64,000 bases of DNA from an uncultured Roseobacter sp. (lineage in GTDB: Bacteria; Pseudomonadota; Alphaproteobacteria; Rhodobacterales; Rhodobacteraceae), in assembly GCA_947488305.1 (NCBI GenBank), contig CANKZM010000005.1, positions 124,001 to 188,000 on the forward strand, written 5' to 3'. Under the pieces are notes generated by a model. The model was not told the DNA's origin. It made no database searches and worked only from the letters and a program-made list of their open reading frames with translations. The translations under genes were made by a program, and so were the position numbers. Shown piece after piece: positions 1 through 8,437 of the stretch (positions within the stretch are counted from its first letter, which is position 1; each line of letters starts with the position of its first letter).

Positions 1-530
1 ATCTGAAACCTGCGCCCATTGCGATCACCGCCTGCGCCGAGGTCGCGGCGGATTGGCACGCGCGGTTTTCGGCACGTCAACGACAGTATCACTTTCGCAT
101 CTTGTGCCGGCGCGCGCCCGCGACACATCAGGCGGGACTTGTCTGGCAGGTCAAACAAAAACTCGATGTTACGGCGATGCAGGAAGCATCCCTCCATCTC
201 ATAGGCAAACATGACTTCACGACATTCCGTTCGACAATTTGCCAGGCGGAAAGCCCCGTAAAGACACTGGATCGACTCTCGGTCGAAGCAGTAGAGACGC
301 CGCAGGGTTTGGAAGTTCATTTTGACGTGCGTGCACGGTCATTCCTGCACAATCAAGTGCGCAGCTTTGTCGGGACGTTGGAACGGGTTGGTACCGGATC
401 ATGGCGTCCTGACGATGTATCGCTGGCGCTTGAAGCAAGGGATAGGGCTGCATGCGGGCCGGTTTGTCCGCCGCAAGGGTTGTACCTTGCACATGTTGTA
501 TATGAAACGCCGCCATTTGCTGGCCGGTAG
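1..530 (+). CDS. truA: tRNA pseudouridine synthase A, C-terminal part (truncated by window edge)
   Basis: TruA converts U38-U40 of tRNA anticodon stems to pseudouridine in the cytoplasm. Only the last 175 or so residues are present; the first whole codon is at base 3 and the start lies upstream of the window. The opening residues ([14 protein letters not shown]) and the later [17 protein letters not shown] stretch are typical of the TruA C-terminal half. The catalytic Asp lies in the missing part. The gene ends seven bases before the stop of the convergent DUF3726-type gene. Identity is seen from motif resemblance to the family; I am confident of it. Confidence 0.93.
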   Translation, partial: LKPAPIAITACAEVAADWHARFSARQRQYHFRILCRRAPATHQAGLVWQVKQKLDVTAMQEASLHLIGKHDFTTFRSTICQAESPVKTLDRLSVEAVETPQGLEVHFDVRARSFLHNQVRSFVGTLERVGTGSWRPDDVSLALEARDRAACGPVCPPQGLYLAHVVYETPPFAGR

Positions 531-536
531 CGCAGG

Positions 537-1031
537 CTAATCGTTGTCGGTGAGCCCTGCCCCTGCACCGGAAAGCCGCGAACTTTCGCTTTCCGGAACG
601 AGAGTTTTCTCGGCCATCTCGGTCATTTTCTCAATCAATGCCGCGCATCCTTCGATCCTCTTGGCGCCGCCTTTTGCGCGCGGCGCGTCATGTGAGAGTT
701 TCAACAGGAGGCCACCGTTTTCCGAAACCACCAAATGCGTCTCGAAAGGCAGCGTCTCGATATAGCTCGTGAGTAATTCGCCATCTGGCGCGTCAACGTA
801 CCGGTCTGCATCTTCTGTGGCGGCTAGTGCCTGATCAATGGCCAGAGGAAAGTTCAGGATCGGCCCCTCCGGCAGCGCGTCCAGCACCGTCATCAGTGCT
901 GCTGTGGCACGGTTTTTCTGAAGGTGGATTGCAACGGCCTGTCCAAATCGCATCGCCTGCTCGGGAGGCGCCCCACCGCCGCGCGCAGCCTTGGTCGCCA
1001 AGGTCGCGATTTCAGTGACAGACCAGGTCAT
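537..1031 (-). CDS. DUF3726-like protein of unknown function
   Basis: A 164-residue cytoplasmic protein without signal peptide or membrane segment. I recognise it as resembling the DUF3726 family, for which I know no function. It is Ala- and Glu-rich, starting MTWSVTEIATLATKAARGGG. The start at 1031 is chosen because its ATG overlaps the stop of the upstream 550-residue gene in an ATGA arrangement (1028-1031), implying translational coupling; a longer reading frame to 1121 would run inside that gene. It is the last gene of a four-gene minus-strand set headed by an acyl-CoA dehydrogenase. The coupling suggests the two unknown proteins act together. Confidence 0.8.
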   Translation of the reverse strand: MTWSVTEIATLATKAARGGGAPPEQAMRFGQAVAIHLQKNRATAALMTVLDALPEGPILNFPLAIDQALAATEDADRYVDAPDGELLTSYIETLPFETHLVVSENGGLLLKLSHDAPRAKGGAKRIEGCAALIEKMTEMAEKTLVPESESSRLSGAGAGLTDND

Positions 1032-2680
1032 CCTCCGAATACCGGCAACCACCAATCGTCTGCGCCATCCTGCAATTCGTCCGCAAGGGGCGCACCCTGA
1101 CACAGGGTGATCCGCGTCCATCTGTCTGATTTCGGGTCAAATTTTGAGGCCCCAAAGAAAGACAATTTGCAGCGCAACATATCGATGGGAAGGCAGCCGG
1201 ACCCGATAAGGTTGTCGCGAAATTCACCATAAGGATACCGATCGGCAAGCGCGACACGCGCGACGGCCATCGCATGGTCCGGATGGTCTCTGAGAAATTC
1301 TACAATGGGAAGATTGCGTTCGGGCAGCGCCGCATGAAGCGCTTTGATACGCCGCCCAATATCGAGAGGGCTTTCCAATTCGGCCCCGTCTTCCGCAAAT
1401 CGGTCCCCCAGTCGCGGTTCTTGTTTGGCCGCGCTGACGTACCAGAATTGCTGACACCCTGAAGGTTCTTCATAGTCCGGTTGCAGCGCCCATTGTGCTT
1501 GCTCTTCAATTTGTTGGCGGACCACGTCTGTGTCCGCTAAAGGCATGCACAGCGCGCCAAATGGATCCGACATGCAATCGGCCAACCCGTCAACCACCGC
1601 GCCAAACGGCTCTATCACCAGCGCTACCATTAGTTCCTGCAGATCCAGGCTGCCTGCTTCCGCACGCTGCATCAGTGCTTCTATCGCGCCGGGTTTTCTT
1701 AGCGTCGAAGGCACAAAGGCATCCTGCACAGACGCCCATTCCACACGCAGATCATCTATGCGCGCCTGATGCTGCTGATCGGGCACGTGCCATTCAGACA
1801 GATGCTGACCCGCGCGGTTTGCGAGCTCAATGAGGCGCGCGGCCTCTTGATCACTCAGGTGTTCGATGGCGCGGACGCGGGCCAATGCCGTTTCACGCGC
1901 AATCATCCAATTGTTCAGCAATACCGGGTGGTTCACCAGAAACGGTGCCATGCCCAGCCCGGTCGAATTCCCGATCCCCAGGTACCGCTTGAGCCTTCTG
2001 TCCAGCGTCGCGCCCCCCAGATACTCGACCAGATCGTGGGTGAATTGACGGATCAGCCACACGGTCAGCATCTCTGCGGCAAAGGACCCTCCCATACCCG
2101 GACGATGCTCAAAACATGCGCGATCCGCGATGCCGAATTTGCCGTTTCCATAGACCGCCGTTGTGCGCATCAGGTAGCCAGTCTGCCGGACGAGTTCTTC
2201 GTCTGGTTGCCCGCCAGCCCGCAGCTTCGAAACCACATGATCGAACAACCGGACCGATTTGTTCGCTCTGCTCAACACCAGGTCTCGCTCGGTGAAACGC
2301 GCAGCCTCTTGCCTGGGTGCCGCTGCACAAATACGGGCGATTTCCGCTGCATCCGGTTCGCCGTCAAAAAGCACATAGGCTGTGTCCCAGGCGGTGGCGA
2401 TCACCCGGTCGGTTCGTTGATCGTCGGGCAGTTCATTGGCCACCGCAACCAGCGAGTAGCGATACCCACCCAAAGTCACAGTATAGACCGCATGCCCGTA
2501 CCCCTGAGCGTCAATTTCCCAGACCGGGCGCACGACCTGCACATTCTCTGCCGCCAGCTTGCGCATCAGAACACGTAAAAAGGAAAGCCGGGTTGGGAAC
2601 ATCGAGCCCATACGCGCGAGCCGCATCACGGTATCGGGTGACCTCAAGGGCGCTTGCGGCGGATCGAGCACATCTTTCAT
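1028..2680 (-). CDS. conserved protein of unknown function, 550 aa
   Basis: I do not recognise a named family. The protein is soluble (no signal peptide, no hydrophobic helix long enough for a membrane span) and reads as one large globular protein. Segments that look conserved in character are GNGKFGIADR near residue 175, HRPGMGGSFAAEMLTVW just after it, and IGNSTGLGMAPFLVNHP near residue 240; glycine-rich turns with His and Asn suggest a ligand or active site, but this is inference. Its ATG overlaps the stop of the M19-like gene (2677-2680) and its stop overlaps the start of the DUF3726-like gene, so all three are probably co-translated. It is likely an enzyme or enzyme partner of the pathway encoded here. 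Confidence 0.82.
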   Translation of the reverse strand: MKDVLDPPQAPLRSPDTVMRLARMGSMFPTRLSFLRVLMRKLAAENVQVVRPVWEIDAQGYGHAVYTVTLGGYRYSLVAVANELPDDQRTDRVIATAWDTAYVLFDGEPDAAEIARICAAAPRQEAARFTERDLVLSRANKSVRLFDHVVSKLRAGGQPDEELVRQTGYLMRTTAVYGNGKFGIADRACFEHRPGMGGSFAAEMLTVWLIRQFTHDLVEYLGGATLDRRLKRYLGIGNSTGLGMAPFLVNHPVLLNNWMIARETALARVRAIEHLSDQEAARLIELANRAGQHLSEWHVPDQQHQARIDDLRVEWASVQDAFVPSTLRKPGAIEALMQRAEAGSLDLQELMVALVIEPFGAVVDGLADCMSDPFGALCMPLADTDVVRQQIEEQAQWALQPDYEEPSGCQQFWYVSAAKQEPRLGDRFAEDGAELESPLDIGRRIKALHAALPERNLPIVEFLRDHPDHAMAVARVALADRYPYGEFRDNLIGSGCLPIDMLRCKLSFFGASKFDPKSDRWTRITLCQGAPLADELQDGADDWWLPVFGG

Positions 2681-3657
2681 TGCGGGCCAAAGCTTTCTTC
2701 ATAAAACCGAAGCCAATTGCTCCCCATGATGCCGTCGACTTCGTCTGAGCTGAGTGATGTAGCGAGCAAACCGTCACGTATCGCACCAAAGTGCCGATTG
2801 TCCTGAAACCAAGTCGGCATCGGCGGAAACCCCGCGTTGCTCGCTGATCCTTCGCCATAGTCGATTTGTTTCGACCAGCGGCCGACCCGCATCCATTCGA
2901 CCACACTGTCCGGTTGGTTCTGGCAAAGATCCGTCCCGATGCCGAGATGTTGAGCGCCATAGCGGCGTGCAGCTTCCTCGATCATGCCGCAAAAGCTTTC
3001 CCGTGTGCAGGCCGATCCCTCCTTAAGGTGATGTGGGTAGATCGAAAAACCCAGCATCCCGCCTGCCTGCGTGAGCGCGCGCAACACCTCATCCGACTTG
3101 TTGCGCAAGGCCGAATGCCACCACGCAGGATTGGCATGGGTAATGGCGATCGGTCGCGAGGAATGTTCAATCGCCTCCAGCGTCGAGCGATCAGCGGAGT
3201 GGGACATATCAACCACGATCCCGACACGGTTCATCTCCGCGACTACTTGCTTGCCCATACGCGTAAGGCCCGTGTCTTCGGCCTCATAGCAGCCGGTCGC
3301 CCACAGGGATTGGTTGTTGTACGTCAGTTGCATGAAGCGGATGCCCAGCTGGTGGCAAATCTCCACCAGCCCGATATCATCCTCTATCGGGCTTGGGTTC
3401 TGAAATCCAAAGAAGATCGCAGTACGCCCTGTTTCCTGCGCGCGCACCACGTCCCCAGCCGTGGTGCCTTTGAAGATCATGTCACCGTGATCTTCGAACC
3501 ACCGGTTCCAACGTTCGAGGTTCAAAACCATCTCACGGAAGCTTTCGTGGTAGGCGATGGTCACATGAACCGCGTCCACGCCCCCCTCACGCATCTGAGC
3601 GAAAATCTCAGGCGAGAAATTGGCGTATTGCAGACTATCAATCAATGGCGGTTTCAT
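2677..3657 (-). CDS. peptidase M19 (membrane dipeptidase)-like protein lacking the HxD metal motif
   Basis: The fold family is the M19 renal-dipeptidase group, normally zinc dipeptidases. Recognisable parts are VVAEMNRVGIVVDMSHS and ITHAN, which carry the two later His ligands, and GIGTDLCQNQ in the place of the active-site Asp region. The N-terminal metal motif, usually DxHxD, reads IDSLQYANFS here, and the bridging Glu region reads FFGFQNPSP, so three usual metal ligands are absent. As I recall, M19-like proteins with the same changes occur in dimethylglycine-type catabolic clusters of Pseudomonas. There is no signal peptide. Start: ATG 3657, or GTG 3663 two codons earlier; neither has a clear ribosome site. 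A 210-bp gap separates it from the upstream dehydrogenase gene. Confidence 0.85.
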   Translation of the reverse strand: MKPPLIDSLQYANFSPEIFAQMREGGVDAVHVTIAYHESFREMVLNLERWNRWFEDHGDMIFKGTTAGDVVRAQETGRTAIFFGFQNPSPIEDDIGLVEICHQLGIRFMQLTYNNQSLWATGCYEAEDTGLTRMGKQVVAEMNRVGIVVDMSHSADRSTLEAIEHSSRPIAITHANPAWWHSALRNKSDEVLRALTQAGGMLGFSIYPHHLKEGSACTRESFCGMIEEAARRYGAQHLGIGTDLCQNQPDSVVEWMRVGRWSKQIDYGEGSASNAGFPPMPTWFQDNRHFGAIRDGLLATSLSSDEVDGIMGSNWLRFYEESFGPQ

Positions 3658-3873
3658 GCGCACACCATGGCGGCAATTCTACGGCCACTCAAATCAAAAA
3701 ACGGCCTTTTCTCGCGATTTTCGCACCGGCTCTTTTTCATAAGGCGGGCACATCAACCGGGTAAACATACTTGGCTGCATTTCAGAAAAACCTCGGACCT
3801 AACAGTTCAGGAGGCGTCGTCTGTCCATGTGGACAAACCCGCCCTGAAAAGGCCTTGGAAGGCATCTTTGGTC

Positions 3874-5109
3874 CTAGATTTTCTGTTGCGTGTGTTTGCG
3901 CAATTCAGCGCGCGCAACCTGTCGGCGGTGCACTGCATCTGGGCCATCGGCAAATCGCAAAGCACGTTGCCAAGTCCACGCCATGGCCAGCGGAGTATCC
4001 TGACTTATCCCTTGCCCACCGTGCATCTGCATAGCTTCGTCGATGACTTTCAAAGCCATGCGCGGGGCGACAACCTTTATCTGACTGATCCATGGGGCTG
4101 CGGCCCGCGCATCCCCCTGGTCCATCATCCATGCGGCCTTGAGGCAAAGCATACGGGCCATTTCAATCTCCATCCTGCACTCCGCGATGATATCAAAGTT
4201 GGCCCCCAACATCGCAAGCGGCTTGCCAAAGGCTTCCTTTTGCAAGGATCGTTTGCACATCAGCTCCAGCGCCGCTTCAGCCTGGCCGACCGACCGCATG
4301 CAGTGGTGAATACGGCCCGGACCCAAACGCCCTTGTGCGATCTCAAAGCCCCGCCCCTCACCAAGCAACAGGTTTTCTGCTGGGGCACGCACATCCGTGA
4401 ACCGGATATGCATATGGCCATGCGGCGCATCATCATGACCAAAGACCTGCATGGGCCGTAACACCTCGATCCCTGGAGTTGCCGCATCGACCACGATCAT
4501 CGAGTGGCGCTGGTGCTTTGGTTCATCCTCGCTACCTGTACGGACCATCACGATGTAGACCATGCAGCGAGGGTCACCGGCACCCGAGGCCCAGTATTTT
4601 TCGCCGTTCAGGACATAGTCGTCGCCCTCCCTGATGCAGGAGAGCGCAATATTCGTGGCATCAGACGACGCCACATCTGGCTCTGTCATCAGGTAAGCGG
4701 ACCTGATCTCTCCGTTCAAAAGTGGTTTGAGCCATCGAGTCTTCATGGCTTCGGTGCCATAACGCTCAAAGACCTCCATATTGCCGGTGTCGGGTGCGGA
4801 ACAGTTGAACACTTCCGCCGCAAGCGGGGTTTTACCCATCTCCTCGGCGAAATAGGCATATTCGACGGTGCTGAGACCGAAACCTCTTTCGCTGTCCGTC
4901 AGCCAGAAATTCCAGAGCCCCTCCGCCTTTGCCCGTGCTTTCAACCCTTCGAGGATGTCGGCCTGTCGCTCAGTATAAGCCCAGCGGTCGCCCTTGCCGA
5001 TTTCCGCCTGATACTCGGCCTCAAGCGGCATCACTTCATCGCGGATCATACCGGCAACCCGATCCAGAAGCGCGCGCATTTCAGGTCGCATCCCAAAGTT
5101 CATGTCCAT
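3874..5109 (-). CDS. acyl-CoA dehydrogenase of the ACAD10/11 type
   Basis: A 411-residue flavoprotein with the whole acyl-CoA dehydrogenase fold. The signature stretches FNCSAPDTGN (101-110), TEPDVASSDATN (142-153) and GRLGPGRIHHCM (about 260-271) resemble the C-terminal domain of eukaryotic ACAD10/ACAD11 rather than ordinary short-chain dehydrogenases. AAGGAGG lies eight bases before the ATG at 5109. The gene is divergent, across 100 bp, from an APH-family kinase gene that resembles the N-terminal domain of the same eukaryotic proteins, so the pair is the split form of one two-domain enzyme. ACAD10/11 and the Pseudomonas LvaA/LvaC proteins act on phosphorylated 4-hydroxyacyl-CoAs; the substrate here is unknown. 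Confidence 0.92.
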   Translation of the reverse strand: MDMNFGMRPEMRALLDRVAGMIRDEVMPLEAEYQAEIGKGDRWAYTERQADILEGLKARAKAEGLWNFWLTDSERGFGLSTVEYAYFAEEMGKTPLAAEVFNCSAPDTGNMEVFERYGTEAMKTRWLKPLLNGEIRSAYLMTEPDVASSDATNIALSCIREGDDYVLNGEKYWASGAGDPRCMVYIVMVRTGSEDEPKHQRHSMIVVDAATPGIEVLRPMQVFGHDDAPHGHMHIRFTDVRAPAENLLLGEGRGFEIAQGRLGPGRIHHCMRSVGQAEAALELMCKRSLQKEAFGKPLAMLGANFDIIAECRMEIEMARMLCLKAAWMMDQGDARAAAPWISQIKVVAPRMALKVIDEAMQMHGGQGISQDTPLAMAWTWQRALRFADGPDAVHRRQVARAELRKHTQQKI

Positions 5110-5208
5110 TTCACGCGCCTCCTTGTCTAGATTTACGGACTTACCCCGCGACGCCAGACTTGCTTAGATCGCAATCGGTTGTCCATAAGACAAATGGGAG
5201 GTGCCCGG
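5110..5208. promoter_or_regulatory. divergent intergenic control region of the kinase/dehydrogenase locus
   Basis: This 99-bp gap holds the starts of both arms of the locus: leftward the dehydrogenase (AAGGAGG before 5109) and rightward the kinase (GGGAGG before 5209). Both promoters must lie here unless the kinase arm is read from further away. I see no convincing -35/-10 pair or clear palindrome by eye, and no regulator gene is adjacent. Confidence 0.5.
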
Positions 5209-6228
5209 ATGCACAGCTACGACCACGCCACGCTCGAACGCTATCTGGCAACCCATGTGCCGGGCTTTGACCGGCTCGATGCTCTTGAGAAATTCCAAGA
5301 TGGCCAGTCGAACCCCACCTACAAGGTGACCAGCGGGAACACTCGTTTTGTGCTGCGTGTCAAACCGCCCGGTGTGTTGTTGAAATCCGCCCATGCCATC
5401 GACCGGGAGTTTCGGGTTATGCAGGCCCTCGGTCCAACTGACGTGCCGGTGCCGAAGATGCTGCATTTGAGTGATGAGGAAAGCCCGATGGGCCCGCAGC
5501 TGATGGTCATGGAAATGGTAGAGGGCCAAATTTATTGGGATCCCGCGCTACCGGAGCATGCGCCAACGGCTCGGGCGGCACTTTATGATGCCATGAATGC
5601 CACGCTCGCGCGGCTCCACGATGTGGATCCCGCTGCCGTCGGGTTGGCAGATTTTGGAAAACCCGGAAACTATTTTGAGCGTCAAGTGGCACGTTGGTCC
5701 AGACAATACGAGGCCGCCGCGACCGATCCTTTGCCGGACGTTGACTGGCTCAGCGCCTGGCTCACCGAAGCAATGGTGGCTGATGACGGTGCAAGCAGCA
5801 TCGTTCATGGTGACTACCGCATCGACAATATGATTTTTGCGACAGACGCACCAAAAGTCCGGGCAGTGCTGGATTGGGAGCTGTCGACCTTGGGTCACCC
5901 TTTGGCGGACCTGGCCTACCAGTGCATGCATTGGCGGCTCCCTCATGAAGGTCATTTCAGAGGGTTGGGCGGGCTGGACCGTGCATCCCTGGGGTTGCCG
6001 TCGGAGGAGGCTTACGTGGCGCGGTATTGTGAACGCCGCCGCATCCCTGCCCCCGACAACTGGCCATTCTATGTTGTATTTTCCTATTTCCGGCTGCTGG
6101 CGATTTTGCAAGGCGTGTACAGGCGGGGGCTGGATGGCAATGCGTCCAACCCAAAGGACACCGGAAGGCTTCGGGAAGTGATCGCTCTGATGGCGCGAGA
6201 TGCGCGCGCCATGGCCCGCACCGCATGA
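5209..6228 (+). CDS. APH-family phosphotransferase, ACAD10/11 kinase-domain type
   Basis: A 339-residue aminoglycoside-phosphotransferase-fold kinase. FQDGQSNPTYKV (29-40) is the nucleotide loop, VKPPG (51-55) holds the probable ATP-binding Lys, HGDYRIDN (200-207) is the catalytic loop and LDWELSTLGHPLADLAYQ (from 221) carries the metal-binding Asp. These sequences, and YVVFSYFRLLAILQGVY further on, closely resemble the kinase domain of ACAD10/11. Start ATG 5209 is preferred over upstream TTG 5179 and ATG 5194 because GGGAGG stands seven bases before it. It probably phosphorylates a hydroxyl group on an acyl-CoA for the neighbouring dehydrogenase; the substrate is not evident. It is not an antibiotic-resistance enzyme. 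Confidence 0.91.
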   Translation: MHSYDHATLERYLATHVPGFDRLDALEKFQDGQSNPTYKVTSGNTRFVLRVKPPGVLLKSAHAIDREFRVMQALGPTDVPVPKMLHLSDEESPMGPQLMVMEMVEGQIYWDPALPEHAPTARAALYDAMNATLARLHDVDPAAVGLADFGKPGNYFERQVARWSRQYEAAATDPLPDVDWLSAWLTEAMVADDGASSIVHGDYRIDNMIFATDAPKVRAVLDWELSTLGHPLADLAYQCMHWRLPHEGHFRGLGGLDRASLGLPSEEAYVARYCERRRIPAPDNWPFYVVFSYFRLLAILQGVYRRGLDGNASNPKDTGRLREVIALMARDARAMARTA

Positions 6229-6292
6229 CAAAGGTTGACGCGGGCAACCCCGCTGTGTTCCAGAGAATTCGGAGTGTTTTCAGGAGGCACAG

Positions 6293-7486
6293 ATGACAGC
6301 GACACGTCAAAGCTACGATGTGGTGATCGTTGGTGGCGCAATCTACGGATCAAGCGTGGCTTGGTGGCTGACGCAGATGCCGGGATTTGACGGGCGCATT
6401 CTTGTTGTGGAGCGCGACCCCACCTATGAGTTTGCTGCCACGAGCCACACCAACAGCTGCATCCGGCAACAATTCTCAAACAAGGTCAACATCCAGATCT
6501 CTCAGTTTGGCGCTGAATTCATTAACAATTTCAGAACCTTTATGGGAAATGACCCAGACGTTCCGGAGCTTGCTTTACAGAGCTACGGCTATCTTTACCT
6601 CGCAGATACGCCCGAATTCGCCGAGACGCTGCGCGAAAGCCAGAAGGCCCAAGCCAGCCTTGGTGCCGCAACGAAACACCTGACCCGCGACGAAATCGCC
6701 GCCGCCTATCCCTTCTACCAGCTCGATGATATCCTTGGCGCCAACCACAATCTGGTGAACGAGGGCTATTTCGATGGCGGCACCATGTTTGATTGGTTCA
6801 AACGCATGGCCCAGCGCAACGGCGTTGAATACATCGCTGATGAAGTGGTCGCACTCACCCGCTCGGGTGCCAAAATCACAGATGTCGTGCTCAAATCCGG
6901 TACAACGGTTTCATGTGGCTGTATCGTCAATGCGGCTGGTACGCGAGGGACGCAGATTGCCCAAATGGCCGGGGTGGAAATCCCGGTGGAGCCGCGCCGC
7001 AGATACACTTACATCTTTGATGCAGCGCACCCGCTCGACGGCGACCTGCCCCTGACCATTGACCCCTCTGGTGTGCACATGCGGACCGATGGCAGGTATT
7101 ATCTGGCGGGCGGTCCGCCAGACGAAGATCCACCCGTCGACGTGGATGATTTCTCGGCAGATCATAGCCTTTGGGAAGAAAAGTTCTGGCCGATCATCGC
7201 GACGCGCATCCCACAATTCGAACAGATCAAGCTCATAAACATGTGGGTCGGGCACTACGACTATAACACCTTGGACCAAAATGCCCTCGTTGGTCCCCAC
7301 CCGGAGGTTCCCAACTTGTTGTTCATTAATGGCTTTTCCGGTCATGGCTTGCAACAGTCACCCGCGCTCGGGCGTGGGCTCGCCGAACGTATTGCTTATG
7401 GCGAATACCGCAGCCTTGATTTGACGCCGTTTTATGTAGATCGCGTTTTGAGCGGTGAAAAATTCTTGGAAAAAGCCGTCATCTGA
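6293..7486 (+). CDS. FAD-dependent oxidoreductase of the DAO (glycine/sarcosine oxidase) family
   Basis: A 397-residue flavoprotein. The dinucleotide-binding motif VGGAIYGSS (13-21) follows a short N terminus, and the C-terminal FINGFSGHGLQQSPALGRG is the usual second FAD-contact motif of D-amino-acid-oxidase-like enzymes. SCIRQQFSN near residue 60 resembles FOXRED1 and related dehydrogenases. Family members oxidise secondary or tertiary amines, amino acids or 2-hydroxy acids; the substrate cannot be read from sequence. CAGGAGG lies six bases before the ATG. It is 64 bp after the kinase gene and 17 bp before the SDR gene, so these genes form one operon. Confidence 0.88.
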   Translation: MTATRQSYDVVIVGGAIYGSSVAWWLTQMPGFDGRILVVERDPTYEFAATSHTNSCIRQQFSNKVNIQISQFGAEFINNFRTFMGNDPDVPELALQSYGYLYLADTPEFAETLRESQKAQASLGAATKHLTRDEIAAAYPFYQLDDILGANHNLVNEGYFDGGTMFDWFKRMAQRNGVEYIADEVVALTRSGAKITDVVLKSGTTVSCGCIVNAAGTRGTQIAQMAGVEIPVEPRRRYTYIFDAAHPLDGDLPLTIDPSGVHMRTDGRYYLAGGPPDEDPPVDVDDFSADHSLWEEKFWPIIATRIPQFEQIKLINMWVGHYDYNTLDQNALVGPHPEVPNLLFINGFSGHGLQQSPALGRGLAERIAYGEYRSLDLTPFYVDRVLSGEKFLEKAVI

Positions 7487-7503
7487 CGAAAGAAAGGGCA
7501 ACA

Positions 7504-8340
7504 ATGAAGAAACTAGTTTTGACAGGGGCTGCCGGGCGATTGGGGTCCTACCTGCGTGAGCCGCTCACAGCACTTTGTGACGAATTGGTCAGCACGGATA
7601 TTGCGGACGATATCGGCACCCTTTACCCCGGCGAAACATACCGAAAAGCGGACCTGTCGCAGATGGATCAGATCGCGCCCGTGCTTGAGGGGGCGGATAT
7701 GGTCATCCATTTCGGGGCCATCGTCGACGAAAAGCCCTTTGAGGAACTGCTGGGTCCGAACTTTGTCGGCTCCTATAATATCTGGGAGGCCGGTTACAAG
7801 GCAGGGGTTCGCCGCATCGTCTATGCCTCGTCGATCCACGCCGTTGGGATGCATCAGAAATCCGACTTTATCGGGATCGACGCCGAACACCGCCCTGACA
7901 CGTTCTATGGCCTTGCGAAATGCTTCACAGAGGACCTGGGACGGATGTATTGGGACAAGCGCGGCATGGAGAGCGTACACCTCAGAATCCTGTCTTGCGC
8001 ACAAGTGAATAACACGCGTGCGCTCGGTTCATGGCTGTCATACGCCGATTTGATACAGTTGGTGACCCGCGCCATCGATACGCCGTCGGTTGGCTTTGCG
8101 ATCATCTACGGGGTGTCAAACAATGATCGCGCACCTGTCGACAATGCAAAAGCTTCGTTTCTGGGGTATCGCCCTGTCGACAATGCTGAGGTGTTTGCAG
8201 CACAACTTTTGGCCGAAGAAGGGCCGGTAGACACCAAAGACCCCGGTCAGATGTGCCACGGCGGACCCTTTGCAAAGGTTGATCTTGGGCAAAGCGGTCT
8301 GGCGCAGATGAAAGTAGTGGATGACAAGAAACAAACCTGA
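7504..8340 (+). CDS. NAD-dependent epimerase/dehydratase, uronate dehydrogenase-like
   Basis: An extended short-chain dehydrogenase of 278 residues. GAAGRLG (8-14) is the NAD-binding loop, SS at 109-110 the catalytic serine region, and YGLAK (135-139) the YxxxK catalytic pair. The arrangement, including GSYNIWEA near residue 89 and FYGLAKCFTEDLGRMY, is close to bacterial uronate dehydrogenase (Udh), which oxidises glucuronate or galacturonate to the aldarolactone. No other uronate genes are present, so the natural substrate may differ. AGAAAGGG lies just before the ATG. It follows the DAO flavoprotein gene by 17 bp. Confidence 0.85.
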   Translation: MKKLVLTGAAGRLGSYLREPLTALCDELVSTDIADDIGTLYPGETYRKADLSQMDQIAPVLEGADMVIHFGAIVDEKPFEELLGPNFVGSYNIWEAGYKAGVRRIVYASSIHAVGMHQKSDFIGIDAEHRPDTFYGLAKCFTEDLGRMYWDKRGMESVHLRILSCAQVNNTRALGSWLSYADLIQLVTRAIDTPSVGFAIIYGVSNNDRAPVDNAKASFLGYRPVDNAEVFAAQLLAEEGPVDTKDPGQMCHGGPFAKVDLGQSGLAQMKVVDDKKQT

Positions 8341-8437
8341 AGACTACGTTCAAAAACGATAAATTTGGCACTTGATGCACCTTGGGGTCTGCGCTCACCC
8401 CTCGTGGTGCGTTGATTGTGAGAGTAAGGCGAACTTG

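Noticed and set aside
2866-4461. A 531-codon open frame on the plus strand
   Set aside because: It is antisense to the M19-like and dehydrogenase genes, which have clear families and ribosome sites; high GC keeps antisense frames open.
5209-6228. Aminoglycoside resistance gene
   Set aside because: The APH fold is present but the sequence matches the ACAD10/11 kinase type, and it is next to an acyl-CoA dehydrogenase.
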